Of a stretch of 64,000 nt of DNA, positions 19,008 to 27,861 are shown one piece after another. Within the stretch, counting starts at the first letter, position 1, and every line of letters starts with the position of its first letter. Source of the stretch: an uncultured Hydrogenophaga sp. (GTDB lineage Bacteria > Pseudomonadota > Gammaproteobacteria > Burkholderiales > Burkholderiaceae_C). The stretch is from positions 1 through 64,000 of the forward strand of contig NZ_OY288131.1 of NCBI RefSeq assembly GCF_958439165.1. Direction: 5' to 3'. The notes under the pieces were generated by a model. That model ran no database searches and was not told the DNA's origin. It saw only the letters and a program-made list of their open reading frames with translations. Position numbers and translations under genes: made by a program.

Positions 19008-19610
19008 ATGACCACCCATCTGCTCTACCTGCACGGTTTTCGCTCCTCGCCCCGCTCCTTCAAGGCGCAGCGCATGGCGGCTGTGGTGCAGGGCCGGCCG
19101 GTGCAATGGCTCTGCCCGCAGCTGCCGCCCTCGCCGGCCCAGGCCGCCGCCCGACTGCTGTCGGCCACGCAGGACTGGCCGCGCGACGGCATGGCGGTGG
19201 TCGGATCGTCGCTGGGCGGCTTTTATGCCCGGTGGTTCGCGCTGCAGACCGGCTGCCGGGCGGTGCTGCTGAACCCGGCTGCCCACCCGGCCCGAGACCT
19301 GGCCCGCCACGTGGGCGAACAGACGTCCTGGCATGACCCGGGCGAGCGTTTCTGGTTCGATCCCGCCTTCGTCGACGAGCTGCGGGTGCTGGAGACCGAC
19401 ATCGCGCGGCTGGCGCCGGGGCACCCGGCCACGCCCGCCAGCCAGTTCTCCATCGTGGCCCAGGGCGACGAAGTGCTGGACTGGCGCGAGATGCTCGATT
19501 TCTGTGCCGGCGGCCAGATCCGCCTGCTGGACGGCAGCGACCACGCCATCAGCGATTTCGAGAGCCACCTCGACGCGGTGCTCGGATTCCTGGGCCTGCC
19601 TGAGGGTTAG
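19008..19610 (+). CDS. YqiA-like alpha/beta-hydrolase (esterase)
   Basis: A 200-residue small serine hydrolase of the YqiA/UPF0227 type. It starts MTTHLLYLHGFRSSP, which gives the HGF oxyanion motif. The nucleophile elbow is GSSLGG, and the acid and base are likely in QGDEVLDW and GSDHAISDF. YqiA esterases cleave short acyl esters; the natural substrate is unknown. The start at ATG 19008 avoids overlap with the divergent rodA start region. The RNB exonuclease follows 32 bases later. Confidence 0.85.
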   Translation: MTTHLLYLHGFRSSPRSFKAQRMAAVVQGRPVQWLCPQLPPSPAQAAARLLSATQDWPRDGMAVVGSSLGGFYARWFALQTGCRAVLLNPAAHPARDLARHVGEQTSWHDPGERFWFDPAFVDELRVLETDIARLAPGHPATPASQFSIVAQGDEVLDWREMLDFCAGGQIRLLDGSDHAISDFESHLDAVLGFLGLPEG

Positions 19611-19642
19611 TCGGGTCGATGGCGCGTGGGACAATCCCGGCC

Positions 19643-21712
19643 ATGCACATCCTGTTCGACGAGGCCGGCAAGCTGCTGACCGGCCGTCTCATGTCCGAAG
19701 CTGAAAGCTCCCTGCAAGTGGAGCTGGACAGCGGCAAGCGCGTCAAGGTCAAGGCCGCCAACACGCTGCTGCGTTTCGACAAGCCCGCTCCGGCCCAGCT
19801 CATGCAGGCCGCCCAGCTCATGGCCGACACCATGGAGCTCGATCTGGCGTACGAATTTGCGCCGGAAGAGGAGTTCGGTTTTGCCGAACTGGCGGCCGAA
19901 TATTTCAGCGCGTCGGCCGGTGCCACCGAACAGGTGGCTGCGCTCATCACGCTGCAGGGCGCTCCGCACTACTTCCGGCGCGCCGGCAAGGGCCGTTACC
20001 GCAAGGCTCCGCCCGAGGTGCTGGCCCAGGCGCTGGCCGCCATCGAAAAGAAGAAGCAGGTGCAGGCGCAGATCGAAGCCTGGTCGGCCGAACTGGTGGC
20101 GGGTCGCTGCCCGGAGCCGATCCGCGAGCAGCTCTACCGCATCCTGTTCAGGCCGGACAAGAACGCGCCGGAATACAAGGCCGTGGTGGAAGCCGCCCGC
20201 AGCAGCCACGCCGCGCCGCTGGCCCTGCTGCAGAACGCCGGTGCCATCACCAGCGCCTACCAGTTCCACTGGCAGCGCTTCCTGTTCGAGCAATTCCCCA
20301 AGGGCACCGGGTTCCCGTCGCTGCAGGCGCCCGCCGTGGTGGACGACCTGCCGCTGGCCCCGGTGCAGGCCTTCTCGATCGACGACTCGGCCACCACCGA
20401 GATCGACGACGCGCTCTCGCTCCAGGGCCTGGGCAGCGGCACGGTGGTGGTGGGCATCCACATCGCCGCCCCCGGCCTGGCCGTGCTGCCCGACAGCCCG
20501 CTGGACCAGCTGGCCCGCAACCGGCTCTCCACCGTCTACATGCCGGGGCACAAGATCACCATGCTGCCCGACGAGGTGGTCAACACCTACACGCTGGAGG
20601 CCGGGCGCGACTGCCCGGCGGTCTCGCTGTACGTCACCTTCGACGAGGCCACGCTGACCGTCCAGGACAGCCGCACCGCGCTGGAGCGGGTGCCCATCGC
20701 CCACAACCTGCGGCACGACAAGCTCGACACCTTCATCACCCCGGCCTGGCTGGACGGCGAGGCCTCGGACGCCACACCGGCCGAGATCGCCGACCTGCAG
20801 CCGCAACTGGCCTTCCTGTGGCGGCTGGCCCGGCACCTCAAGGCCCAGCGCGAGGTGGTGCGCGGCAAACCCGAGAACTTCAACCGGCCCGACTACACCT
20901 TCCGCCTCGAAGGCGTGCAGGGCAACGAGCCCGAGGGCAGCGAGCGCGTGCTCATCGGCACCCGTTCGCGGGGTGCGCCGCTGGACCTGATGGTGGCCGA
21001 GGCCATGATCCTGGCCAACAGCACCTGGGGCCAGTGGCTGGCGGACTGCGGCGTGCCCGGCATCTACCGCAGCCAGGCCAGCCTGGCCCCGGGCATCAAG
21101 GTGCGCATGGGCACCAAGGCGCAGCCGCACGCCGGCATCGGGGTCAAGTGCTACGCCTGGAGCACCTCGCCCCTGCGCCGCTATGTGGACCTGGTCAACC
21201 AGTGGCAGATCATTGCCTGTGCCCGCCACGGCAAGACCGCCGCGCTGGTCGCGCCGTTCAAGCCCAAGGACGCGAACCTGTTCTCGGTGATCAGCGCCTT
21301 CGACGCCGCCTACGCCGCCTACAACGGCTTCCAGGGCGGCATGGAGCGCTTCTGGACGCTGCAATACCTGCGGCAGAACGGCATCACCGAAGTCACCGCC
21401 AGCTTGATCCGCGACAACCTGGTGCGGGCCGACGACCTGCCGCTGGTGATGCAGGTGATGGGCGGTGAAGGCCTGCCGCGCGGCGCCCACGTGCGGGTGC
21501 GGCTGGGCCAGAGCGACGACATCCTGCTGGAAGTGCACGGCACCGTGATCGAGCGCCTGGACACGCCGGCCGACTCCCTGGCCGATGCCGCAACGGACGA
21601 GGCAGCCGAAGGGGACGACGACGAAGCGCTGGCCGCCCCCATCGCGCTGGCCATCGATGTCGACGAGGCCGACAACCCGGCGCCAGCCGCCGGACCGGCA
21701 GAGAACGGATAA
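19643..21712 (+). CDS. RNB-domain exoribonuclease (RNase II/R family)
   Basis: A 689-residue 3'-to-5' exonuclease. The N-terminus MHILFDEAGKLLTGRLMSE resembles a small beta-barrel domain. The RNB catalytic core contains the Asp cluster SIDDSATTEIDDALS, with conserved HIAAPG and CYAWSTSPLRRYVDL. An acidic C-terminal tail (about 625-689) is low-complexity. It is shorter and differently arranged at the N-terminus than classic RNase R, and similar forms are usual in betaproteobacteria. The open frame begins eight codons earlier at 19619, but ATG 19643 gives the expected start. Confidence 0.88.
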   Translation: MHILFDEAGKLLTGRLMSEAESSLQVELDSGKRVKVKAANTLLRFDKPAPAQLMQAAQLMADTMELDLAYEFAPEEEFGFAELAAEYFSASAGATEQVAALITLQGAPHYFRRAGKGRYRKAPPEVLAQALAAIEKKKQVQAQIEAWSAELVAGRCPEPIREQLYRILFRPDKNAPEYKAVVEAARSSHAAPLALLQNAGAITSAYQFHWQRFLFEQFPKGTGFPSLQAPAVVDDLPLAPVQAFSIDDSATTEIDDALSLQGLGSGTVVVGIHIAAPGLAVLPDSPLDQLARNRLSTVYMPGHKITMLPDEVVNTYTLEAGRDCPAVSLYVTFDEATLTVQDSRTALERVPIAHNLRHDKLDTFITPAWLDGEASDATPAEIADLQPQLAFLWRLARHLKAQREVVRGKPENFNRPDYTFRLEGVQGNEPEGSERVLIGTRSRGAPLDLMVAEAMILANSTWGQWLADCGVPGIYRSQASLAPGIKVRMGTKAQPHAGIGVKCYAWSTSPLRRYVDLVNQWQIIACARHGKTAALVAPFKPKDANLFSVISAFDAAYAAYNGFQGGMERFWTLQYLRQNGITEVTASLIRDNLVRADDLPLVMQVMGGEGLPRGAHVRVRLGQSDDILLEVHGTVIERLDTPADSLADAATDEAAEGDDDEALAAPIALAIDVDEADNPAPAAGPAENG

Positions 21713-21720
21713 TCCGGCGC

Positions 21721-22590
21721 GTGAAATCCTCCGGCATGTCACGGCTGCGCAACCTCTCCACCCTGCAGTGGGCGCTGGCGTTTTCGCTGCTGGTGCACGC
21801 GGCGCTGCTGACCATCCGCTTCGTCAACCCGGAAGCCATCGAGCGGACCTTCAAGGACACCCCGCTCGAGGTCATCCTGGTCAACGCCCGCAGCGACCAG
21901 CAGCCGGAGAAGGCGACCGCCATGGCCCAGGCTTCGCTGGCCGGCGGCGGCGAGGCCGAACGGGGCCGAGCCACCTCGCCGCTGCCCTCGTCGGCCACGG
22001 CCCGCCTGGGTGATTCGGCCGAAGACGACGCCCGCCGCATCGAGGCGCTGAAGGAACAGCAGAACCGCATGCTGGCCCAGGTGCGCAAGGCCCTGGCCAC
22101 CCTGCCGCCACCCGACCCGCGCGCCACCGCCAACACCAGCGAGGCGCAGGACCGCGAGGAACGGCGCAAGGCCCTGGTGAAGGCCCTGGCCGAGATCGAG
22201 AAGCGCATCAACGAAGAGAACGCCCGGCCCAAGAAGCGCTACATCAGCCCGTCCACCCGCGAGGTGGTGTACGCCGTGTACTACGACGAACTGCGGCGGC
22301 GCATCGAGGAGCGCGGGACCACCCAGTTCCCCGAAGTGGACGGCCGCAAGCTCTACGGCGAGCTGACCATGATCATCACGGTCAACCACACCGGCCAGGT
22401 GATGACCACCGAGATCGTGCAGGGCTCCGGCATACCGCTGCTGGACCGCCGCGCCCAGGCCATCGTGCGGGCCCTCACCTTCGGCAGCTTCTCGCCCGCC
22501 ATGCGCCAGCAGGCCGACCAGATCGTGGTGGTCTCGCGCTTCCGCTTCACCCGCGAGGACGGACTGCAGACGCAGCTGTCCTCCCAGTAA
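21721..22590 (+). CDS. TonB-like energy-transducer protein
   Basis: The 289-residue protein has an N-terminal membrane anchor (about 14-32, LQWALAFSLLVHAALL), a long charged periplasmic helix region (about 95-180, rich in Glu, Arg and Lys) and a C-terminal TonB fold (GELTMIITVNHTGQV, then VRALTFGSF). It probably spans the periplasm. The genuine TonB with ExbBD is not evident here, so a structural or transport role is open. The start may be GTG 21721 or ATG 21736, and neither has a strong ribosome site. mtgA follows after 13 bases. Confidence 0.82.
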   Translation: MKSSGMSRLRNLSTLQWALAFSLLVHAALLTIRFVNPEAIERTFKDTPLEVILVNARSDQQPEKATAMAQASLAGGGEAERGRATSPLPSSATARLGDSAEDDARRIEALKEQQNRMLAQVRKALATLPPPDPRATANTSEAQDREERRKALVKALAEIEKRINEENARPKKRYISPSTREVVYAVYYDELRRRIEERGTTQFPEVDGRKLYGELTMIITVNHTGQVMTTEIVQGSGIPLLDRRAQAIVRALTFGSFSPAMRQQADQIVVVSRFRFTREDGLQTQLSSQ

Positions 22591-22603
22591 AGGAGCCCCC
22601 CGG

Positions 22604-23350
22604 GTGCGGGCGTTCGGACGCTGGCTGCTGTGGCTGATGCTGGCCGGCCTGGCCTTGCAGCTGGCCTTCCTCGGCCGCATCGCCTTCATGGCGTGGGCCG
22701 ATCCGCACAGCACCTCGTTCCAGCGTTCGGAGGCCTACCGTGTTGCCCGGGAGAGCCTGCAGGGCGACAACACCTGGAGCTGGAAACAGCAGTGGGTGCC
22801 CATGGACCAGATCAGCGTGCACCTGCAGCGGGCCGTGATCGCTTCCGAAGATGCCGGCTTCACCGAGCATGGCGGTGTCGACTGGGAGGCGATCCAGACC
22901 GCGTGGCAGAAGAACGAACGCCGCATCGCCCAGGCCGAGCAGCGGGCCGCGCGCAACCCGGACCGACCGGTGCGCGGCCCGAAGATCGTCGGCGGCTCCA
23001 CCATCACGCAACAGCTGGCCAAGAACCTGCTGCTCTCCGGTGAACGCCAGCTGCTGCGCAAGGGGCAGGAGCTGGTGCTGGCCCTCATGCTGGAAACCCT
23101 GCTGAGCAAGCAGCGCATCCTGGAGATCTACCTCAACAGCGTCGAATGGGGCGAAGGCATCTTCGGTGCCGAAGCCGCCGCGCAGCACTACTTCCGCAAG
23201 CCGGCCAGCCGGCTCACGCCCTACGAGGCGGCGAGGCTGGCGGTGATGCTGCCCAGCCCACGTTTTTTTGAAACCCGTCAGGGTTCGGCCTACCTGGCGC
23301 GACGCGCCGGCACCATCGCCGCCCGCATGAACGCGGTCAGCCTGCCATGA
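22604..23350 (+). CDS. mtgA: Monofunctional peptidoglycan glycosyltransferase
   Basis: Polymerises lipid II glycan strands without a transpeptidase domain. The 248-residue protein has a membrane anchor near residues 5-25 and the GT51 motifs: the catalytic Glu region IASEDAGFTEHGGVDW, GGSTITQQLAKNLLLSGER and KRQ-like QRILEIYLNSVEWG. The start is GTG 22604, with AAAGGA about 10 bases upstream. The stop overlaps the acyltransferase start as ATGA. Confidence 0.93.
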   Translation: MRAFGRWLLWLMLAGLALQLAFLGRIAFMAWADPHSTSFQRSEAYRVARESLQGDNTWSWKQQWVPMDQISVHLQRAVIASEDAGFTEHGGVDWEAIQTAWQKNERRIAQAEQRAARNPDRPVRGPKIVGGSTITQQLAKNLLLSGERQLLRKGQELVLALMLETLLSKQRILEIYLNSVEWGEGIFGAEAAAQHYFRKPASRLTPYEAARLAVMLPSPRFFETRQGSAYLARRAGTIAARMNAVSLP

Positions 23351-23964
23351 GGCTGGCCGCCACCGCCATGGGCTATGCGCTGCTGGGCGTGGTGCGGCTG
23401 CTGACCGGAGCGCAGGCCCGCTGGCACGGCTGCCCGCCCAAGGCGGAGCAGCGCATCTACTTTGCCAACCACCAGAGCCACGCCGACCTGGTGCTGATCT
23501 GGGCCGCGCTGCCACAGGAGCTGCGCAGCATCACCCGGCCGATCGCCGCGCGCGACTACTGGACCGCCTCGCGCCTGAAGCAGTGGATCACCACCGAGGT
23601 GTTCAACGCGGTGTATGTGGAGCGCGAACGCAAGGGCGACGAAGACCCCCTGCAACCCCTGATCCAGGCCCTGGAGAGCGGTGATTCGCTCATCCTGTTT
23701 CCCGAGGGCACGCGGGGTTTCGAGGAAGATCCGCAGCCGTTCAAGAGCGGCCTCTACAACCTGGCGCAGCGCTTCCCCGAGGTGGTGCTGGTGCCGACCT
23801 GGATCCACAACGTGCAGCGCGTCATGCCCAAGGGCGAAGTGGTGCCGGTGCCGGTGCTGTGCTCGGTGACCTTCGGTGAACCGCTGCGGCTGGGCGCAGA
23901 TGAACTCCGCGCCGACTTCCTGACCCGCGCGCGCCTGGCCGTCATGGCCCTGAGGGAGGTCTGA
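23347..23964 (+). CDS. PlsC-like 1-acylglycerol-3-phosphate acyltransferase
   Basis: The 205-residue protein has the acyltransferase signatures NHQSHAD (the HX4D catalytic pair) and FPEGTRGF. The N-terminus is hydrophobic. Enzymes of this group transfer acyl chains to lysophosphatidate or related lipids at the inner membrane. It is shorter than housekeeping PlsC and is paired with a CdsA-like gene one base downstream, so it may serve a dedicated lipid route. It is coupled to mtgA by a four-base overlap. Confidence 0.85.
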   Translation: MRLAATAMGYALLGVVRLLTGAQARWHGCPPKAEQRIYFANHQSHADLVLIWAALPQELRSITRPIAARDYWTASRLKQWITTEVFNAVYVERERKGDEDPLQPLIQALESGDSLILFPEGTRGFEEDPQPFKSGLYNLAQRFPEVVLVPTWIHNVQRVMPKGEVVPVPVLCSVTFGEPLRLGADELRADFLTRARLAVMALREV

Positions 23965-23965
23965 G

Positions 23966-24964
23966 ATGGGCAGCTTCCTGCGCAGCCTCACCCCGGGCCA
24001 GCAGGTCAGCCTGCTGTTCGTGGCCGTGTTCGGACTGCTCGCGCTGGCCACCGTGGTGCAGGTGCTGCTGTCGCTGCGGGAACGCTCGGACCAGGACATC
24101 GACGCCGATGGCGCCCGGCTGCGGCACCAGCGCCAGCTCGACAACCAGGCCCTGCTGCGCACCTCGTGGATCATGGCCATCGTGTTCTGGGTCGGCTGGG
24201 CCACCGGCCCCCGGGTGGCCATCGTGCTGTTCGGGCTGGTGTCCTTCTTAGTGCTGCGGGAATTCATCAGCCTCTCGCCCACCCGCCGGGGCGACCACCG
24301 CAGCCTGGTGCTGGCCTTCTTCGTGGTGCTGCCGGTGCAGTACGCGCTGGTCTGGACCGGCCAGGTGGCCCTGTTCACCGTCTTCATACCGGTCTATGTG
24401 TTCCTGGCCATTCCGGTGGCGAGCGCGCTGCGCAACGATCCGCACCGTTTCCTGGAGCGCAATGCCAAACTGCAGTGGGGCATCATGGTCTGCGTATATG
24501 GCCTGAGCCATGTGCCGGCGCTGCTGCTGCTGGAATTTCCGCGCTGGCAGGGCAATCCCGCATTCCTGGTGTTCTTCCTGGTGCTGGTGGTGCAGACCTG
24601 CATGCTGGTGCAGCACTTGGCCGCGCGCGGTCTGCGCCGGCCGGTGGCTCCGGCCATCAGCGACAGCTTTCACTGGCGCAGCTGGGGCATGGGCCTGCTG
24701 GCCGGGGGGCTGCTGGGTGCCCTGCTGGCCGGCCTGACACCGTTCAAGCCGCTGCCGGCACTGGCGATGGCGCTGGTGGCCTGCGTGGCGGGTACCCTGG
24801 GGCATGTGGTCATGAAGGCCATCAAGCGCGACCGCGGCGTGACCCACTGGGGCGGCGCCAGCAAGTCGGTCACCGGGGCGGCCGGCCTGCTCGACCGGGT
24901 GGATGCCCTGTGTCTGGCCGCACCCGTTTTCTTCCATTCGGTACGCTGGACCTTTCAGCTCTGA
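23966..24964 (+). CDS. CdsA-like phosphatidate cytidylyltransferase homologue
   Basis: A 332-residue membrane protein with about eight hydrophobic segments, placed one base after the acyltransferase. The C-terminus has the CTP-transferase region ([24 protein letters not shown]). Compared with the classical CdsA signature (KRxxxxKDxGxxxPGHGGxxDRxD), the HGG part is replaced by [10 protein letters not shown] and the KD pair is not evident. This suggests a YnbB-like paralogue with altered substrate or reduced activity. The neighbourhood suggests phospholipid or glycolipid modification. Confidence 0.75.
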   Translation: MGSFLRSLTPGQQVSLLFVAVFGLLALATVVQVLLSLRERSDQDIDADGARLRHQRQLDNQALLRTSWIMAIVFWVGWATGPRVAIVLFGLVSFLVLREFISLSPTRRGDHRSLVLAFFVVLPVQYALVWTGQVALFTVFIPVYVFLAIPVASALRNDPHRFLERNAKLQWGIMVCVYGLSHVPALLLLEFPRWQGNPAFLVFFLVLVVQTCMLVQHLAARGLRRPVAPAISDSFHWRSWGMGLLAGGLLGALLAGLTPFKPLPALAMALVACVAGTLGHVVMKAIKRDRGVTHWGGASKSVTGAAGLLDRVDALCLAAPVFFHSVRWTFQL

Positions 24965-24992
24965 CATGCATCCCCCATCGGCGAGGCCTCCC

Positions 24993-25541
24993 ATGCGCAT
25001 CCTCGGCATCGATCCCGGCCTGCAGTGCACCGGCTTCGGCGTGATCGACGTCGACGGCCCGCGCCTGCACTACGTGGCCAGCGGCACCATCACCACCAGC
25101 CCGCGCGACGGTGCGCTGCTGCCCGGGCGCCTGAAGGTGCTGTTCGAGGGCATCACCGAAGTGGTGGGGCGCTACCAGCCGCAGGTGGCGGCCTGCGAGA
25201 TCGTGTTCGTCAACGTCAACCCGCAGGCCACGCTGCTGCTGGGCCAGGCCCGGGGGGCTTGCCTGACCGCGCTGGTGGTGAACAACCTGCCGGTGGCCGA
25301 GTACACCGCCCTGCAGCTCAAGAAGGCGGTGGTGGGCTACGGCCGCGCCACCAAGGAGCAGATGCAGGCCATGGTGCAGCGGCTGCTGGCCCTGCCCGGC
25401 CAGCCCGGCAAGGACGCCGCCGATGCCCTGGGCCTCGCCATCACCCACGCCCAGGTCAGCCGCACCACCGAGGCCATCAACCGGGTGGCGCCCCTGAAGG
25501 CGCGCACGCATGCGGCCTACAAGGACGGGCGGAGTTATTGA
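24993..25541 (+). CDS. ruvC: Holliday-junction resolvase RuvC
   Basis: Structure-specific endonuclease that resolves four-way junctions with RuvAB. The 182-residue protein has all four acidic catalytic positions: Asp7 (GIDPG), Glu69 (ACEIVF), Asp141 and Asp144 ([14 protein letters not shown]). ATG 24993 gives the standard start MRILGIDPG; in-frame ATGs upstream (24966, 24903) would add non-conserved residues. ruvAB are not adjacent. Its 3' end overlaps the convergent orphan gene by seven bases. Confidence 0.96.
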   Translation: MRILGIDPGLQCTGFGVIDVDGPRLHYVASGTITTSPRDGALLPGRLKVLFEGITEVVGRYQPQVAACEIVFVNVNPQATLLLGQARGACLTALVVNNLPVAEYTALQLKKAVVGYGRATKEQMQAMVQRLLALPGQPGKDAADALGLAITHAQVSRTTEAINRVAPLKARTHAAYKDGRSY

Positions 25542-26518
25542 GAAGATGACGTCTCGGACAGCGACTCTTTCTCCTCGCTTTTGGACGAGTCTCCGTCCGT
25601 CTCCAGCTCCAACTTCAGTCCCGACGTCACTTTGGTCGTTCCGATTGCCGGCTTGTCTCCTCTGCTCCAATCAGTCTTTTGATTTTTCACAGACAGCTTT
25701 GAGTGATGGCTCGCAGAGGAGCTGGAAATTTCGGTCTGGCGAGAGCTGCCGTCGCCTTCCTTGTTCCGGTCCCGAATTTTTTCAACCTGTTTACGGAAAG
25801 CCTTGACGAGCTCATCTCTCCCTGCGGTCCAGTTGTCTTTCGGCACGCTCAGCAGGTTGGCGATGTAATCCTCCTGCTGGAAGCATCCGGACGCCTCGCC
25901 CACCGTGCCGGCAGCCAACCTCACGTATTCGCCGAAGACATGGTCGTCCTGCGTTTCCAGCGCAGCCATGCAGACCGAACCGGTGGTCAGGATCTGCTCG
26001 AACACCCAGTCGGCCATGCGGACCGAGGCATCGGACGGGTATCCACCCTTCTCCAGCTGGATCTTGAAGTCTGTCTTGAGGGTTTGTTCCCAGTCGGCCG
26101 CTTTGAAATCGATGCCAGACAGCGCGGAGGACAACGCGATGTTCAGAGGACTTTTGCAGAAAGCATCGAGGTCCTCCACCATGCCGGTGGCCAGCTGATC
26201 GACCTTATCTCGCTGCTTCGTCAGATCTGCTGGCGCAGATGAATCGGACGGATCGGCCTCATTGAGCGCGCTCTTGACCTTCGTCGCCACCTTGTTCATT
26301 TTGACGCAGCGGTCCTCCAGCTTGCTGCCGAATGTCTCGAGACCGGATCGGGTGAACTCGATCTGCTGGACCTGCAACTGGTTTCTTGGCGCCTGCATGG
26401 GCGGTCGCCTGGACTCTTCCGTCAGGGTGTCTTCCTTCTTCTCCTGGACATCCGCCTTCCCGGCCTCCCGATGAAAGATGCCCTTGATGGCACTGCCCAT
26501 GCCGCGCAGTCTGTTCAT
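25535..26518 (-). CDS. Orphan protein of unknown function, less GC-rich
   Basis: A 327-residue soluble protein starting at ATG 26518, with GGGAG upstream. It has a basic N-terminus ([21 protein letters not shown]), then a Glu/Lys-rich linker, a predicted helical middle (about 50-240) and a Ser-rich, highly charged C-terminal tail (about 250-327, with SSSSAS and ETSSS). No family is recognised and there is no signal peptide or membrane segment. Hand count of 25561-25620 gives 34 G or C in 60, lower than the surrounding core genes. It stands alone between ruvC and the lpxC operon, consistent with a transferred gene. A secreted effector or its accessory protein is one guess; no Hrp-type promoter motif is visible. 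Confidence 0.7.
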   Translation of the reverse strand: MNRLRGMGSAIKGIFHREAGKADVQEKKEDTLTEESRRPPMQAPRNQLQVQQIEFTRSGLETFGSKLEDRCVKMNKVATKVKSALNEADPSDSSAPADLTKQRDKVDQLATGMVEDLDAFCKSPLNIALSSALSGIDFKAADWEQTLKTDFKIQLEKGGYPSDASVRMADWVFEQILTTGSVCMAALETQDDHVFGEYVRLAAGTVGEASGCFQQEDYIANLLSVPKDNWTAGRDELVKAFRKQVEKIRDRNKEGDGSSRQTEISSSSASHHSKLSVKNQKTDWSRGDKPAIGTTKVTSGLKLELETDGDSSKSEEKESLSETSSSQ

Positions 26519-26546
26519 GCTCACTCCCTGGTTCACCCACCGCGCC

Positions 26547-26563
26547 GGTTCCGTGCCGGAACC
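26547..26563. promoter_or_regulatory. Inverted repeat upstream of the orphan gene
   Basis: GGTTCCG (26547-26553), three bases, then CGGAACC (26557-26563): a perfect 7-base inverted repeat 29 bases before the orphan start. It could be an operator for a dimeric regulator or a leader hairpin. The rest of 26519-26657 shows no clear promoter. Confidence 0.4.
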
Positions 26564-26657
26564 TTGATTTCAGCGTGTGGCGGGGTTGGGGGTGGGTGGT
26601 CGACCGGTTGCGGGTGTTGCATCCGCCGGTCGGAAGCGGCGCCTGCCGGAGGAACGG

Positions 26658-26834
26658 TCAGACGATGCGTTCGAGGATGAGCACGCCGAAAAAGCCCAGG
26701 GCCGCGAGCACGGTCCACTTGAGGATGACCAATCCCCACTGGCGGTAACGCGCCTGGCCGGTGCCGATGTAGAAGGCAAAGCACACGCCGGCCGCCAGCA
26801 ACAGCAGCATGACGGTCCAGCGGAACAGCAGCAT
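26658..26834 (-). CDS. Small two-helix membrane protein
   Basis: A 58-residue protein (MLLFRWTVMLLLLAAGVCF...) with two predicted membrane helices, about 4-25 and 36-55, joined by a short basic loop (GQARYRQW). It starts 22 bases after the lpxC stop, at the end of the dcw/lpxC run. An upstream in-frame start (26900) would overlap lpxC and lose the hydrophobic N-terminus. The function is unknown. The position next to lpxC suggests an envelope role. Confidence 0.6.
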   Translation of the reverse strand: MLLFRWTVMLLLLAAGVCFAFYIGTGQARYRQWGLVILKWTVLAALGFFGVLILERIV

Positions 26835-26856
26835 GGCGGTGTCGGTGGAAGACGGC

Positions 26857-27780
26857 TTACCAGGCCGGGGCCAGCTGGGCGAAGCCGGCGGGCGCTTCAC
26901 GGTCGCGTTCGAAGCTGACCACCTCGTAAGCGTCGGGCTGGGCCAGCAGGGCCCGCAGCAGCTGGTTGTTCATGGCATGGCCGCTGCGGAACGCGGTGTA
27001 GGCCGCCAGCAGGGGCTTGCCGACGATGTAGAGGTCGCCCATGGCGTCCAGGATCTTGTGCTTGGCGAATTCGTCGCCGTAGCGCAGGCCGTCGGCGTTG
27101 AGCACCTTCACATCGTCCATGACGATGGCGTTGTCCAGCCCGCCGCCCAGGGCCAGGCCGTGGGAACGCATCATTTCCACGTCGCGGGTGAAGCCGAAGG
27201 TGCGGGCGCGGGCGATCTCGCGCGAGTAGTTGCCGCCGCCCAGGTCGAACTCCACGCGCTGTCCGGTGGAGTTGACCGCCGGATGGTCGAACTCGATCTC
27301 GAAACTCAGCTTGTAGCCGTGGTAGGGCTCCAGGCGGGCCCATTTCAGGCTGCGGCCCTCGCCCTCGCGCACCTCCACCGGGCGGGTGACGCGGATGAAC
27401 CGCTTGGGCGCGTTCTGGGTGACGATGCCGGCGCTCTGCAGCAGGTACACGAACGAAGCGGAAGAGCCGTCGAGGATGGGCACCTCTTCGGCCGTGATGT
27501 CGACCATGAGGTTGTCCAGCCCCAGACCGGCGCAGGCGCTCATGAGGTGCTCGATGGTGTGCACCTTGGCCCCGCCATTGGAGATGGTGGAGGCCAGCCG
27601 GGTGTCGGTGACCGCCATGGCGTTGACCGGGATGTCCACCGGCTCCGGCAGGTCGACCCGGCGAAAGACGATCCCGGTGTCGGGCGCGGCCGGGCGCAGC
27701 GTGAGCTCGACCCGCTGGCCGCTGTGCAGGCCGACGCCGACCGCCTTGGTCAGGGATTTGAGGGTTCGTTGCGCAAGCAT
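26857..27780 (-). CDS. lpxC: UDP-3-O-acyl-N-acetylglucosamine deacetylase
   Basis: Zinc hydrolase for the committed step of lipid A synthesis. The 307-residue protein is of usual length. The start [21 protein letters not shown] is the family signature, TIEHLMSA carries Glu77 and zinc ligand His78, and [10 protein letters not shown] near residue 237 holds the other zinc ligands. It closes the division cluster 81 bases after ftsZ, the order found in many proteobacteria. The gap contains a large hairpin. Confidence 0.97.
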   Translation of the reverse strand: MLAQRTLKSLTKAVGVGLHSGQRVELTLRPAAPDTGIVFRRVDLPEPVDIPVNAMAVTDTRLASTISNGGAKVHTIEHLMSACAGLGLDNLMVDITAEEVPILDGSSASFVYLLQSAGIVTQNAPKRFIRVTRPVEVREGEGRSLKWARLEPYHGYKLSFEIEFDHPAVNSTGQRVEFDLGGGNYSREIARARTFGFTRDVEMMRSHGLALGGGLDNAIVMDDVKVLNADGLRYGDEFAKHKILDAMGDLYIVGKPLLAAYTAFRSGHAMNNQLLRALLAQPDAYEVVSFERDREAPAGFAQLAPAW

Positions 27781-27805
27781 CCGGCGATTTTAAGTTTTTG
27801 CCCTG

Positions 27806-27848
27806 CCGGGCGGCATGAAGGAAAGCTATTCCTTCGATGGCCGCCCGG
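27806..27848 (-). other. Two-tier hairpin between ftsZ and lpxC
   Basis: CCGGGCGGC (27806-27814) pairs perfectly with GCCGCCCGG (27840-27848). Inside, GAAGGAA (27817-27823) pairs with TTCCTTC (27829-27835) around a 5-base loop. No T run follows in the direction of transcription. It may be an RNase III processing site or a partial terminator that sets lpxC expression relative to ftsZ. Confidence 0.6.
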
Positions 27849-27861
27849 CCGGGGGTCGGGA

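Noticed and set aside
19607..21742. Long open frame antisense to the RNB exonuclease (711 codons, minus strand)
   Set aside because: Spans an intact RNB exonuclease on the other strand; no recognised domains.
26519..26657. Hrp/PIP-type promoter (TTCGC-N15-TTCGC) ahead of the orphan gene
   Set aside because: I looked on both strands and found no such pair. None was found ahead of the orphan at 61617-62105 either.
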